Below are positions 34,174 through 45,276 of a stretch of DNA of 64,000 nt, one piece after another. The notes below the pieces were generated by a model, which saw only the letters and a program-made list of their open reading frames with translations, was not told the origin of the DNA and ran no database searches. The translations under genes were made by a program, and so were the position numbers. The stretch spans positions 124,001 through 188,000 of the forward strand of contig NC_134030.1 of the NCBI RefSeq assembly GCF_964204645.1, written 5' to 3'. The DNA is from Tubulanus polymorphus. Lineage: Eukaryota; Nemertea; Palaeonemertea; Tubulaniformes; Tubulanidae. Numbering within the stretch: the first letter of the stretch is position 1; every line of letters begins with the position of its first letter.

Positions 34174-35402
34174 ATGGATTTATATGTGCTGGCTGTTTGT
34201 TTGTTATTGGTGGTGTTACCACTAAAAACAGGTATGGAGGGATCACACATGACAGGTATGGAGGGGATCACACATGACAGGTATGGAGGGGGATCACACA
34301 TGGCAGGTATGGAGGGATCACACATGACAGGTATGGAGGGGGATCACACATGACAGGTATGTAGGGGGTCACACATGACAGGTATGGAGGGGGATCACAC
34401 ATGACAGGTATGGAGGGGGATCACACATGACAGGTATGTAGGGGGATCACACATGACAGGTATGGAGGGGATCACACATGACAGGTATGGAGGGGGATCA
34501 CACATGGCAGGTATGGAGGGATCACACATGACAGGTATGGAGGGGGATCACACATGACAGGTATGGAGGGGGATCACACATGGCAGGTATGTAGGGGGAT
34601 CACACATGACAGGTATGGAGGGGGATCACACATGACAGGTATGGAGGGGGATCACACAGTAGTTCATTTTCAATGTGAAGAATCAAGTTTAACCCAACAA
34701 TTGTAGAACTAGTTCCTGATGATACAAAACTTGATGAAGTTTCGATTTCAAATGTGTGTAGTTCTTTAGTTTTAAAGTAGTATCACATTTATTATACAAC
34801 TTACCCTCTCTAAACGACTGTTAACCATGAGCATAGATAGTCCTAGGTTGAGAATTAATGCCCTTATTGTCATAGTACCCTGGGTCATTGACTGTGTGGA
34901 ATCGAGACGAGAATGGAGAGAGAGAGAGTAGAGAGGGGGTACAGGGAGAGAGAAAGGGAGAGAGGGAGAAGGGAGGAGAGAGGGGAATTTTCTTTGAAGT
35001 TTTGAATTGTCTCTATCATTTCACCATTATCATGAATGATATGAATTAGACAGTTTTTAAATAGATAATAGACAGCAGACAGACAGCCTGAAAATAATCG
35101 ATAACATCCTCGAACGCTAACAAAGAGATGATCATTATATCATTATATATAGTTGTATAGAACGTATGTATTACGTCATATAACTATTCGAACAGTGGGC
35201 GACATTAGTGACTGATTCTTTTATTGTAGATCAGGTATCGACAGCAACTACTGCAGTCCAGCCTACTACAACTACCACAGTCCAGCCTACTACAACTACC
35301 ACAGTCCAGCCTACTACAACTACCACAGTCCAGCCTACTACAACTACCACAGTCCAGCCTACTACAACTACCACACTCCAGCCTACAAGTTATCATTTAT
35401 AG
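34174..35402 (+). CDS. Truncated mucin-like secreted peptide, copy 2
   Basis: Exon 1 is 34174-34231 and exon 2 is 35230-35402, phase 1 join, 76 residues. As far as I can see it is identical in protein sequence to copy 1: signal peptide, DQVSTATTAVQP, four TTTTTVQP, TTTTTLQP, TSYHL and stop. The intron is the shortest of the three because its donor-derived minisatellite has only about 16 units. Two independent-looking copies keeping the same short frame slightly favours a real short product, but recent duplication explains it as well. Confidence 0.55.
34232..34658 (+). repeat. Minisatellite of reiterated 5' splice sites, unit 2 (~16 copies)
   Basis: The same ~26-bp CAGGTATGGAGGGGGATCAC unit, starting at the exon-1 donor. 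Some copies carry ACATGGCAGG in place of ACATGACAGG, a variant shared with unit 3 but not seen in unit 1. Confidence 0.95.
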
Positions 35403-38111
35403 GATCGATGACATGAGGGACCAGTTACACAGTCGTGGCTCTTGGATTACAGACGACCAGTTTAAGACCATCTTAGTTCTGTTGTACAAATTTAACAACT
35501 TCAGATCAAAATCAAGATTCAAAAATATTTTTGGACTTAATAAGACTGTGAAACTGGGACCTGGGTCACTGGAACCAATTAGATGTTCCAAGGTTATTTT
35601 TGAACCGATTTAACAATGAATTTCTCTTTGTCTTCGGAAATTAATAATGTAATAAATCAACATTGAGAAGAGACTTGTTTTTGAAATTGTTCTATAATCA
35701 AAATGGCAGCAATGAGCTCCATATATTCGACAGATACTAATGTAATTTAACTGTGCATAGAAACTGTATCATTATGTTTTGCCGTCGGTTTCTTGAACAG
35801 CTAAATGTATAAAAACACAAAACACTTCGTATTAGATAAATAGTGAATCTGTTTACAGTAACTCACAGACTTTGGTGGCTGAGTTCATTTTATTTGCACT
35901 TTCTTTCCAAAAGCTTTTCATTGACTTCTATTGAAGGTTTCTGTCAAAATCAGACAAGTGACCTGTGTCTTACTGTAATTTTTCTTTTCTCTTGAAGTAT
36001 GTTTTCATGTATGATATCAATAATCATTTTCAAACATTTCTGTATTAGTGATTATAACAATAGTTATAGTTAGTTATGTGTTCAGAGTTTCTATCGATCC
36101 AAGGAAATTCATCACATGTTCCCAGGTTTACCACTCCGCACAACTATAGCCTCACATCTCCCCTTAGCTCCCACACGGATTCGAAACCTGGAAACATTGC
36201 TGATGCTGTTTGTAGTCTGAATTAACCGTACCACAAACAGATGTAGCCCTTAGAGTTCAGGCCTAAACCATGAGGTTAAATGAATTCGAGCTGGCTTTCC
36301 GCTTGGTGAACTAGAGGAACCTAAACGTAACTGGTTGTCAGACCTTTGAGGTAGAATAACCCAGACTGGATGACTGGTTCAATAGGTGGTAGTGGCGATC
36401 GTGGAGATGGTGGATGAGAAGGTGGAAATAGTGGATAGGGGGTCGATTTGATGGTGGATAGGGGGATGAGATGGTGGATAGGGGGATGAGATGGTGGATA
36501 GGGGGATGAGATGGTGGATATAGGGATGAGAAAGTGGATATGACGGTGATTGAATTGTCAGTCATAAGGGTGGTGGAGATGGCAGGGGTGATGATGATGC
36601 AGGGGAAGATGGTGGTGATGATGATACCACTCCACACAACTATGTGAAGCCTATGGTGATGATGATAACAATGGTGATGCTGATGAATCTGGTAGGGATG
36701 GGACGGGGTAGAGCATGGTTATGACAGCTATGCTGGAGATGGCGGAGATGAGGCAGATGGTGATGATGGTAGTGATGGTGATGCTGACGGTCGTCCAGTC
36801 AACTAGTTGACCGGTCATCCGACCAGTCGACCAGTTGTCCAATCGTCCGACCAGTCGTCCGACCAGTATACCATGTAACATGTACAGTCTTCGAATCACT
36901 TCAAAATAAAGAACCGAATCACAACCAACGCATGTAATATGTTCCTACACCCTGCACTATAAACCCGTATTCTAAAATTGGGCCCAGAATTTAAGTGTTA
37001 CATTAATTTGCAACTTAAACTTAGTTCGTTTTCCTATGAATTAACTATAGTCGAGTCTTACAATCACAACTGTGCAACTGGGATTTGACTCTTGAGTCAA
37101 CTTCAACTAAAACCCGTCGAATTCTGGATCATGATGATACAAAAGTTAATCGCAGTTTTGGTTTCGATTTCAATTTTTCCATTTTACCCTGACCAACCAA
37201 TGCCTGACTGGAGAAAGGAGAAAAGAAAGAGAGGGGGGCATAGTGAGAGAGAGAGAGAAGGGAGGGGGAGGAGAGAGAAGGAGAAGGGAGGAGAGAGGGT
37301 AGGAGAGAGGGAGAAGGGAGGAGAGAGGGAGAGAGAGTTAGAGGGAGAAGGGAGGGGAGAGGGTAGGAGAGAGGGAGAAGGGAGGAGAGAGGGAGAGAAT
37401 TTTCTTTGAAGTTTTGAATTGTCTCTATCATCTCACTATTATCATCGAATGATATGAATTAGACAGTTTTCAAATAGATAATAGACAGCAGACAGACAGA
37501 GACAGCAAAGCTGTTTTTGTGTGCGAAAAACGTTGCGTCATTTGATTTTAATAAAAATAAATTTCCTTTTTAAACATTTTAATGAGCATTTTATACATTT
37601 GCATATAGGTCGTTCACAATCAACTCGACATTCACTACTTGTTTTCATTGACTTGAATCTGAAACTCGGTGCGCAGTGGTACCATGACGACACGTATGAC
37701 GCAAGCACAACTACAGGCATAACGTGTTAAATCGTCTCTCCACAAAAACATAGTCAGATAAAGTTTCATTAGAAGGTAAGTAAAAGAATCACCACCTGAT
37801 TATACACTGCGCAAGACATACCACCTGATTCATAGCTTTGCAATTGCTTCTTTCGCTTTCGTTAATTTTGTATGAGTTTACAATATACACAGGTCTGGAT
37901 CCAGCGATTTGGAATGGGGGGGGGGGGGGTGGACAAAACCTCCCAGCCCCCAAAAATTGTAGCTTCAAAATATTCATATAAAACACAGGCCAGGCATTGG
38001 TTTTCCTAGTGTGAGCAACTTGTTTAAGCCTAGCTGGTCGATACTATAAGTATTTTCACTTAGTGACTCCAGTAACTCACACCAGGTGTCTCTCTATTTT
38101 CAGAGTAAATC
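35403..38111 (+). other. Region between unit 2 mucin and TRIM-like gene 3
   Basis: Near-identical to 24624-27266. It includes an inverted-repeat element (35417-35561), GATGGTGGATAGGGG repeats (about 36400-36540), an expanded GA-rich block (about 37215-37400), a likely 5' UTR exon end near 37775 (CATTAGAAG then GTAAG) and a poly-G run (about 37916-37929). No gene. Confidence 0.6.
35417..35561. mobile_element. Inverted-repeat (MITE-like) element, variant copy
   Basis: Ends GGGACCAGTTACACAGTC and GACTGTGAAACTGGGACC. It is the unit 2 copy of the 24638-24782 element. Confidence 0.55.
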
Positions 38112-39575
38112 ATGGCGCTTCAAAAGTCGATGAAGAATATTGAGACTCACAAGACAATGTTGACTGATCTTGTCGCTAATATCAGTAACACAACACAGGA
38201 GAGGATGGCTGAACTACTGAGTGTAGAACAAGATATTAAACTATCTGTGGACAACATGAAAATACAACTAGATGTTTGGTATGAAGAGTACAAGTCAAAG
38301 ATTGATATCAGGCGACAGGAATTACAGGGAATCTCGAAGGATGCGCTGAAGAAGGTGACGAAATGTTTGAACAAGTTGACGATGTTTGAGTCGTCGCTGG
38401 AACAAGGTAAAATAGATGTAGAGGATATAGAAGAGTTCACTAATGATCATATAAAGTTCGCTGTTGGTGATGTTGACGCATTGGTTGAAGCAACTCAAGT
38501 TGAAAATGTGAATATTTGTTTCAAGCCTAATGAAGTAGCACTTTCAAAATCAGTTGTTCTGGGAGAGTTGGATGAAGGCACAACTACTCGACAGGGAGCT
38601 GTGGGAGGGGTCGGAAGTGAGGCCGTAGCTGCGATAGAAGATCGTCCGAATAAAACCTTCGAAATTACTGAATTCAGGGGAAATGAAATTTCCAATAACA
38701 ATGGTTTTATAACAGCCTTGCCGGATGGTAACATAATGCTTGATAGAGATACAATTGTGGATGAACGACTTGTTGAAATTGATACTGATTCAATATTTGT
38801 AAACATGTCGAATCTTTCTGTAGTAAGACTGGATTATGAAACTGATTTGTTGTATGCGTTCTGCAAAGATACGGATAAGATAAGCGTCCACCGGTTTAGC
38901 TTAGTAACAACAGCAGCAGGAGCAGCAGCAGCAGCAGCAGCAGCCGGGCAACAGGTTTACAAGTGTACCGGGTTTGTCCCAACATTGCCTGGGATCATCA
39001 GCATTAATGCTTGTTTCATTACAAACAACCAGTTATACATTGGCAGCGAGAATGTACTTACGTATTTCAAAATCAAACCGGTCACCGCAGGAGCAGATAC
39101 CAATACCAGGTTTATTGATAAACAATCAAAGATGGCGCTTACCGTTGATAGTACGATCAGAGATATCATAACAACACTGAACGCAGAAATTATTCTTGTC
39201 TGTTATATACGACATGACGATGGCAGCAGGGAAGAAGCAGTTCTGTATCATGTTACACAAGATGCTGCCCAACTTATTGTAAAACATAGAACGAACCTTT
39301 GCAAAAAGGGAACATATTCATTGGTCAGTCTGTTTTGTCCGACAAGTTCCTACATTATTGTGTTTATTTCTTTCGACAACAGTAAGACACTGGTTTATCA
39401 GACAAGAGTTAATACTGATGGTAGTTTATCGTTTCCAAGTCCTATCGGCGAAATCAACTTGTTAACAGATCGAATTTGTCGTTTGAAATCCGACCCCAAC
39501 ACAATTTGTGCAATTGATTATCTTAATAGTTATATGGCGTCGTATCGGGTCACAGAATCTGGAGGATTAGAATGA
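38112..39575 (+). CDS. TRIM-like coiled-coil/propeller protein, copy 3
   Basis: 487 residues in one exon with the same coiled-coil and propeller-like layout and the Ala run. It shares the HKTML start with copy 1 but the rest with copy 2, a mosaic that hints at gene conversion. Specific changes are SFPSPIGEINLLTDRIC near the C-terminus. As in the others, the acceptor TCTCTATTTTCAG is followed by AGTAAATC and the ATG, so an in-frame TAA blocks any N-terminal extension. AATAAA is at 39920-39925. No RING, B-box or catalytic site is visible. Function unknown. Confidence 0.75.
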   Translation: MALQKSMKNIETHKTMLTDLVANISNTTQERMAELLSVEQDIKLSVDNMKIQLDVWYEEYKSKIDIRRQELQGISKDALKKVTKCLNKLTMFESSLEQGKIDVEDIEEFTNDHIKFAVGDVDALVEATQVENVNICFKPNEVALSKSVVLGELDEGTTTRQGAVGGVGSEAVAAIEDRPNKTFEITEFRGNEISNNNGFITALPDGNIMLDRDTIVDERLVEIDTDSIFVNMSNLSVVRLDYETDLLYAFCKDTDKISVHRFSLVTTAAGAAAAAAAAGQQVYKCTGFVPTLPGIISINACFITNNQLYIGSENVLTYFKIKPVTAGADTNTRFIDKQSKMALTVDSTIRDIITTLNAEIILVCYIRHDDGSREEAVLYHVTQDAAQLIVKHRTNLCKKGTYSLVSLFCPTSSYIIVFISFDNSKTLVYQTRVNTDGSLSFPSPIGEINLLTDRICRLKSDPNTICAIDYLNSYMASYRVTESGGLE

Positions 39576-41295
39576 ATACAATGAGACACGAGTAGTACTA
39601 TCTAGGTTTAACTAGTATATTTGACGCACGAGAGATTTCGTTACTAATGTAGTTTCATCACTCACCTAATAGTAGTTGTAAATATACGTATCTAGATCAA
39701 AGGTCGAAAAACTAGTTAAAAAAACTAGTCACACCTATAAAGTACTATCCGTCTCTTCTATTCTACACCCGGTTTACACCAGGCTACTTTAATTAAGAAT
39801 GTGTTAGGTGTAACACGATATTTTGTTCAGTCTCTCGATATCCAAAACAAGCCGGACCCAATCGCTATAACGTGGTAGAAATCTGGTATAAACATGCCTG
39901 ACTTTGCAAAGATGACCTAAATAAAGTTGTAGTAAGCAAAAGTGATGTAAAATAAATAAATAAAAAGTTATTAGTAATATGATGAATAACAGACTCCCTG
40001 GGACCAGTTTCACAGTCGGGGCTCCAGTCCAGTCCTAACACCAGCTCAGTTCTGTAGATAATCTAACAACTTGAGACCAATCCTCAAGATTCAAGATCGC
40101 TTTCGGACTCAACTGAAGACTGTGAAACTGAGACCTCCCGGATCACTATAATCAATGGAATCAATTAAATGTTGTCAAGCTTACGTCTGTTCTGATATCG
40201 AGAATTCTTTGAATCAGGTTCAGAGGAATCCGCGATAAGGACATAACAAATCATTGTAAGACGTTTAGTAACTTATAACTAATATTTCTTTATAATCGAA
40301 ATGGCAGCGATGAAGCGCCATGTCCTCAATATATAAGTACTAATGTAATCTAACTGTATATATGCAATTGTATCATATTCTGCCACCGGTTCTGTTAAAA
40401 TCAGACACACGTGACCAGTATCGCACTATAGTTTTGCTTGTACCTATGATATTGATAATGAATATTATAAATTTATTAATCTGTATGAAAGTTATTGTTC
40501 AATGTTTCTATCAGGTCCAAGAAATTCATCACATATCGCCACAGTAGACGCTGTTTGGGAGCATGCGCACTGATTGAAAACAAAATGGCGGAAACTCTTC
40601 CTGCCCGGATTGACGGAACCACAAAAACTGCAGCCCTAACCCGGAGCCCTTTCATGTGTAAACTGTAGGGTAGAATAACCCTAATTTGAGGATACATCCG
40701 CGTGGCAACCGAGAGAGGAACCAAACATGTCTCGATCTCGGTATAATTCAGAGTTTATTCAGAAACAAAACCTACTGTTGATGATTACAACATTCATTGA
40801 CTGATTGTTTCAGAGTTCAGATTAAAAGTCACATTTATCAGAAAAGGGGAAATTACTCGATAAACTCTGATGAAATGAAACTGCAAATTTGATGTTTTCA
40901 TCATCGACTGTTGGATTTCACCGAGCAACCAAAACAATGGAAATCTCGAATTAACCTCGATCTTCAACTCTTCAAGAAAGTTGATTAGTCTAAAATCACT
41001 AACAATACCAGGTGCGCAAAGTTTATAACACAAGAATTTGCTTAAAAAATTAAAAAAATTCTTTAAAAAAATGTAGACATAAAACTTGATATAAAACTAG
41101 TGAAACTATAAAAAAACGAATGAAGGAATTTTCAGCTATAATCGAAAGAAAGGGAAACGTTTGATTATGCTTATCTTTGTGAACTTAAAACTGATAACGA
41201 CAAAGACAAGAACAGACTATAAACACAATCACAGATCAAATACCTGTATGTAGAATCTAGCTGGTCATATTGAAATATATATTATACCTGTGAGG
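39576..41295 (+). other. Flank between TRIM-like gene 3 and mucin gene 3
   Basis: Repeats the unit 1 flank. It includes the inverted-repeat element at 40000-40135 and the intact LINE empty site at about 40350-40370 (TAACTGTATATATGC). No gene. Confidence 0.6.
40000..40135. mobile_element. Inverted-repeat (MITE-like) element, unit 3
   Basis: Orthologue of 20589-20724 with the same terminal inverted repeats. Confidence 0.6.
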
Positions 41296-44200
41296 ATGGA
41301 TTTATATGTGCTGGCTGTTTGTTTGTTATTGGTGGTGTTACCACTAAAAACAGGTATGGAGGGATCACACATGACAGGTATGGAGGGGGATCACACATGA
41401 CAGGTATGGAGGGATCACACATGACAGGTATGGAGGGATCACACATGACAGGTATGGAGGGGGATCACACATGACAGGTATGGAGGGGGATCACACATGA
41501 CAGGTATGGAGGGATCACACATGACAGGTATGGAGGGGGATCACACATGACAGGTATGGAGGGGGGGTCACACATGACAGGTATGTAGGGGGATCACACA
41601 TGACAGGTATGTAGGGGGATCACACATGACAGGTATGGAGGGGGTCACACATGACAGGTATGGAGGGGATCACACATGACAGGTATGGAGGGGGATCACA
41701 CATGGCAGGTATGGAGGGGGATCACACATGACAGGTATGGAGGGGATCACACATGACAGGTATGGAGGGGATCACACATGACAGGTATGGAGGGGGATCA
41801 CACATGACAGGTATGGAGGGGATCACACATGACAGGTATGGAGGGGGATCACACATGACAGGTATGGAGGGGGTCACACATGACAGGTATGTAGGGGGAT
41901 CACACATGACAGGTATGGAGGGGGATCACACATGACAGGTATGGAGGGGGGGGGGGGGGGGTCACACATGACAGGTATGTAGGGGGATCACACATGACAG
42001 GTATGGAGGGGGATCACACATGACAGGTATGTAGGGGGATCACACATGACAGGTATGTAGGGGGTCACACATGACAGGTATGTAGGGGATCACACATGAC
42101 AGGTATGTAGGGGGATCACACATGACAGGTATGGAGGGGGATCACACATGACAGGTATGGAGGGGGATCACACATGACAGGTATGGAGGGGGGGGGGGGT
42201 CACACATGACAGGTATGGAGGGGGATCACACATGACAGGTATGGAGGGGGATCACACATGACAGGTATGTAGGGGGTCACACATGACAGGTATGGAGGGG
42301 GATCACACATGACAGGTATGTAGGGGGTCACACATGACAGGTATGTAGGGGGATCACACATGACAGGTATGTAGGGGGATCACACATGACAGGTATGGAG
42401 GGGATCACACATGACAGGTATGTAGGGGGTCACACATGACAGGTATGTAGGGGGATCACACATGACAGGTATGGAGGGGATCACACATGACAGGTATGTA
42501 GGGGGTCACACATGACAGGTATGTAGGGGGATCACACATGACAGGTATGGAGGGGGATCACACATGACAGGTATGGAGGGGGTCACACAGTAGTTCATTT
42601 TCAATGTGAAGAATCAAGTTTAACCCAACAATTGTAGAACTAGTTCCTGATGATACAAAACTTGATGAAGTTTCGATTTCAAATGTGTGTAGTTCTTTAG
42701 TTTTAAAGTAGTATCACATTTATTATACAACTTACCCTCTCTAAACGACTGTTAACCATGAGCATAGATAGTCCTAGGTTGAGAATTAATGCCCTTATTG
42801 TCATAGTACCCTGGGTCATTGACTGTGTGGAATCGAGACGAGAATGGAGAGAGAGAGAGTAGAGAGGGGGTACAGGGAGAGAGAAAGGGAGAGAGGGAGA
42901 AGGGAGGAGAGAGGGAGATAATTTTCTTTGAAGTTTTGAATTGTCTCTATCATTTCACCATTATCATGAATGATATGAATTAGACAGTTTTTAAATAGAT
43001 AATAGACAGCAGACAACAGACAGCCTGAAAATAATCGATAACATCCTCGAACGCTAACAAAGAGATGATCATTATATCATTATATATAGTTGTATAGAAC
43101 GTATGTATTACGTCATATAACTATTCGAACAGTGGGCGACATTAGTGACTGATTCTTTTATTGTAGATCAGGTATCGACAGCAACTACTGCAGTCCAGCC
43201 TACTACAACTACCACAGTCCAGCCTACTACAACTACCACAGTCCAGCCTACTACAACTACCACAGTCCAGCCTACTACAACTACCACACTCCAGCCTACT
43301 ACAACTACCACACTCCAGCCTACTACAACTACCACAGTCCAGCCTACTACAACTACCACAGTCCAGCCTACTACAACTACCACAGTCCAGCCTACTACAA
43401 CTACCACACTCCAGCCTACTACAACTACCCCACTCCAGCCTACTACAACTACCACAGTCCAGCCTACTACAACTACCACACTGCGGCCTACTACAACTAC
43501 CACACTCCAGCCTACTACAACTACCACAGTCCAGCCTACTACAACTACCACAGTCCAGCCCACTACAACTACCACACTCCAGCCTACTACAACTACCACA
43601 CTGCGGCCTACTACAACTACCACACTCCAGCCTACTACAACTACCACACTCCAGCCTACTACAACTACCACACTGCGGCCTACTACAACTACCACAGTCC
43701 AGCCTACTACAACTACCGCAGTCCAGCCTACTACAACTACCACAGTCCGGCCTACTGCAACTACCACACTCCACCCTACTACAACTACCCCACTCCAGCC
43801 TACTACAACTACCACACTCCAGCCTACTACAACTTCCACACTCCAGCCTACTACAACTTCCACACTCCAGCCTACTACAACTACCACACTCCAGCCTACT
43901 ACAACTACCACACTCCAGCCTACTACAACTACCACACTCCAGCCTACTACACTTACCACACTCCAGCCTACTACAACTACCACACTCCAGCCTACTACAA
44001 CTACCACAGTCCAGCCTACTACAACTACCACAGTCCAGCCTACTACAACTACTGCAGTCCAGCCTACTACAACTACCACACTCCAGCCTACTACAACTAC
44101 CACAGTCCAGCCCACTACAACTACCACACTCCAGCCTACTACAACTACCACAGTCCAGCCCACTACAACTACCACACTCCAGCCTACTACAACTATCACA

Positions 44201-45276
44201 GTCCAGCCTACTACAACTACCACAGTCCAGCCTACTACAACTACCACAGTCCGGCCTACTGCAACTACCACACTCCAGCCTACTACAACTACCACAGTCC
44301 AGCCTACTACAACTACCACAGTCCGGCCTACTGCAACTACCACAGTCCAGCCTACTGCAACTACCACAGTCCAGCCTACTGCAACCACCACAGTCCAGCC
44401 TCCAACTACCACAGTCCAGCCTACTACAACTACCACAGTCCAGCCTACTACAACTACCACAGTCCAGCCTACTACAACTACCACAGTCCAGCCTACTACA
44501 ACTACCACAGTCCAGCCTACTATAACTTCACCAGACCTGACGTCATCAGTTCCTACAACATCACCAGACGTGACGTCATCAGTTCCTACAACATCACCAG
44601 ACGTGACGTCATCAGTTCCTACAACATCACCAGACGTGACGTCATCAGTTCCTACAAAATCACCAGACGTGACGTCATCAGTTCCTACAAAATCACCAGA
44701 CGTGACGTCATCAGTTCCTACAAAATCACCAGACGTGACGTCATCTGTTCCTACAACATCCCCAGACGTGACGTCATCAGTTCCTACAACATCACCAGAC
44801 GTGACGTCATCAGTTCCTACAACATCACCAGACGTGACGTCAACCTCAGAAGAAACGAAGCCCCTTACATCGATTCCAGATCAATCAACCGAATCGACCA
44901 CAACTGATTCACCATCCGGTAATTAATATCAGTTAAATCTTAAATTCATTAGAATTCATTTGTTCATCAATATTTCAACTGTTTCAATGTATATGTTTTT
45001 ATTTGAAGCGTTAGTCCTAACAGCAGCTCTGGCAAGCGGGTTAATAATAGTAGCGGTTAGTTTTATATTGATCGTTCAGTTATGCAGAAATAGGTAACAA
45101 TAATAACGTATTAATTTGTGTTGAATTTAGATTTTCAAAATTTGATTTATTGATTCTCTGATTTCTAATTTTGCAGGCGAAATCAATCCGGGAATTATTT
45201 ACAATTAAATACAACGCATCCAACGCAGTCTCTCGACTTCGACAATCCGACATTTGATTTAATCAGAGATCCCTGA
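41296..45276 (+). CDS. Transmembrane mucin-like protein, complete copy
   Basis: Four exons: 41296-41353, 43167-44918, 45009-45093, 45177-45276 (phases 1, 1, 2), 664 residues. Order: signal peptide MDLYVLAVCLLLVVLPLKT; about 55 octapeptides of TTTTTVQP/TTTTTLQP type; about ten 11-residue TTSPDVTSSVP repeats; a short TSEETKPLTSIPDQ stem; a membrane span (LTAALASGLIIVAVSFILIV); and a ~36-residue tail ending LDFDNPTFDLIRDP. Thr/Ser/Pro-dense repeats of this type are heavily O-glycosylated, so this is probably a cell-surface mucin. The tail FDNPTF resembles the NPxY/F internalisation signal (LDL receptor FDNPVY), suggesting endocytic recycling. AATAAA is at 45579-45584. Start chosen by the signal peptide. 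No SEA or EGF domain is seen. Confidence 0.82.
41354..42588 (+). repeat. Minisatellite of reiterated 5' splice sites, unit 3 (~48 copies)
   Basis: The same ~26-bp unit beginning at the exon-1 donor of the full mucin gene (AAAACAG then GTATGG). G-runs in some copies expand to 10-18 G (about 41946 and 42187). It occupies most of intron 1. Confidence 0.95.
43190..44524 (+). repeat. Coding 24-bp repeat of mucin exon 2, ~55 copies
   Basis: The unit is CAGCCTACTACAACTACCAC plus AGTC or ACTC, encoding TTTTTVQP/LQP. Changes are mostly conservative (Val/Leu, Gln/Arg, Thr/Ala), and the frame is kept over the whole array apart from one repeat shortened by one codon (VQPPTTTVQP near 44400), which still keeps frame. 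This supports real coding use. Units 1 and 2 keep only five to six repeats. Confidence 0.95.
44526..44845 (+). repeat. Coding 33-bp repeat with ten CRE octamers
   Basis: The unit encodes TTSPDVTSSVP (with a TKSPDV variant in three middle copies). Each copy contains the palindrome TGACGTCA inside GACGTGACGTCATCAG, ten occurrences in about 310 bp. Confidence 0.93.

Larger units (their letters stand above)
18650..44520 (+). repeat. Tandem segmental triplication (TRIM-like + mucin-like unit)
   Basis: Three units start at the TRIM-like genes (ATG at 18717, 27267, 38112). Each contains the same order: TRIM-like gene, shared 3' flank, mucin signal exon, donor-derived minisatellite, GA-rich block, Thr-rich mucin exon. 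Units 1 and 2 then share a further ~2.6 kb that links to the next TRIM gene; unit 3 instead continues into the full mucin exon. Unit sizes differ because of the minisatellite (about 1.9, 0.43 and 1.24 kb) and the LINE in unit 2. Within units 1 and 2, pieces are duplicated again (the TRIM 3' flank at 24.64-25.5 kb; the GA-rich block at 24.13 and 26.43 kb), pointing to an older round. Confidence 0.92.

Noticed and set aside
43168-44508. A 446-codon antisense frame of VVVVVGWT repeats
   Set aside because: It is the shadow of the sense mucin repeat, whose frame is supported by signal exon, splice phases and membrane exon.
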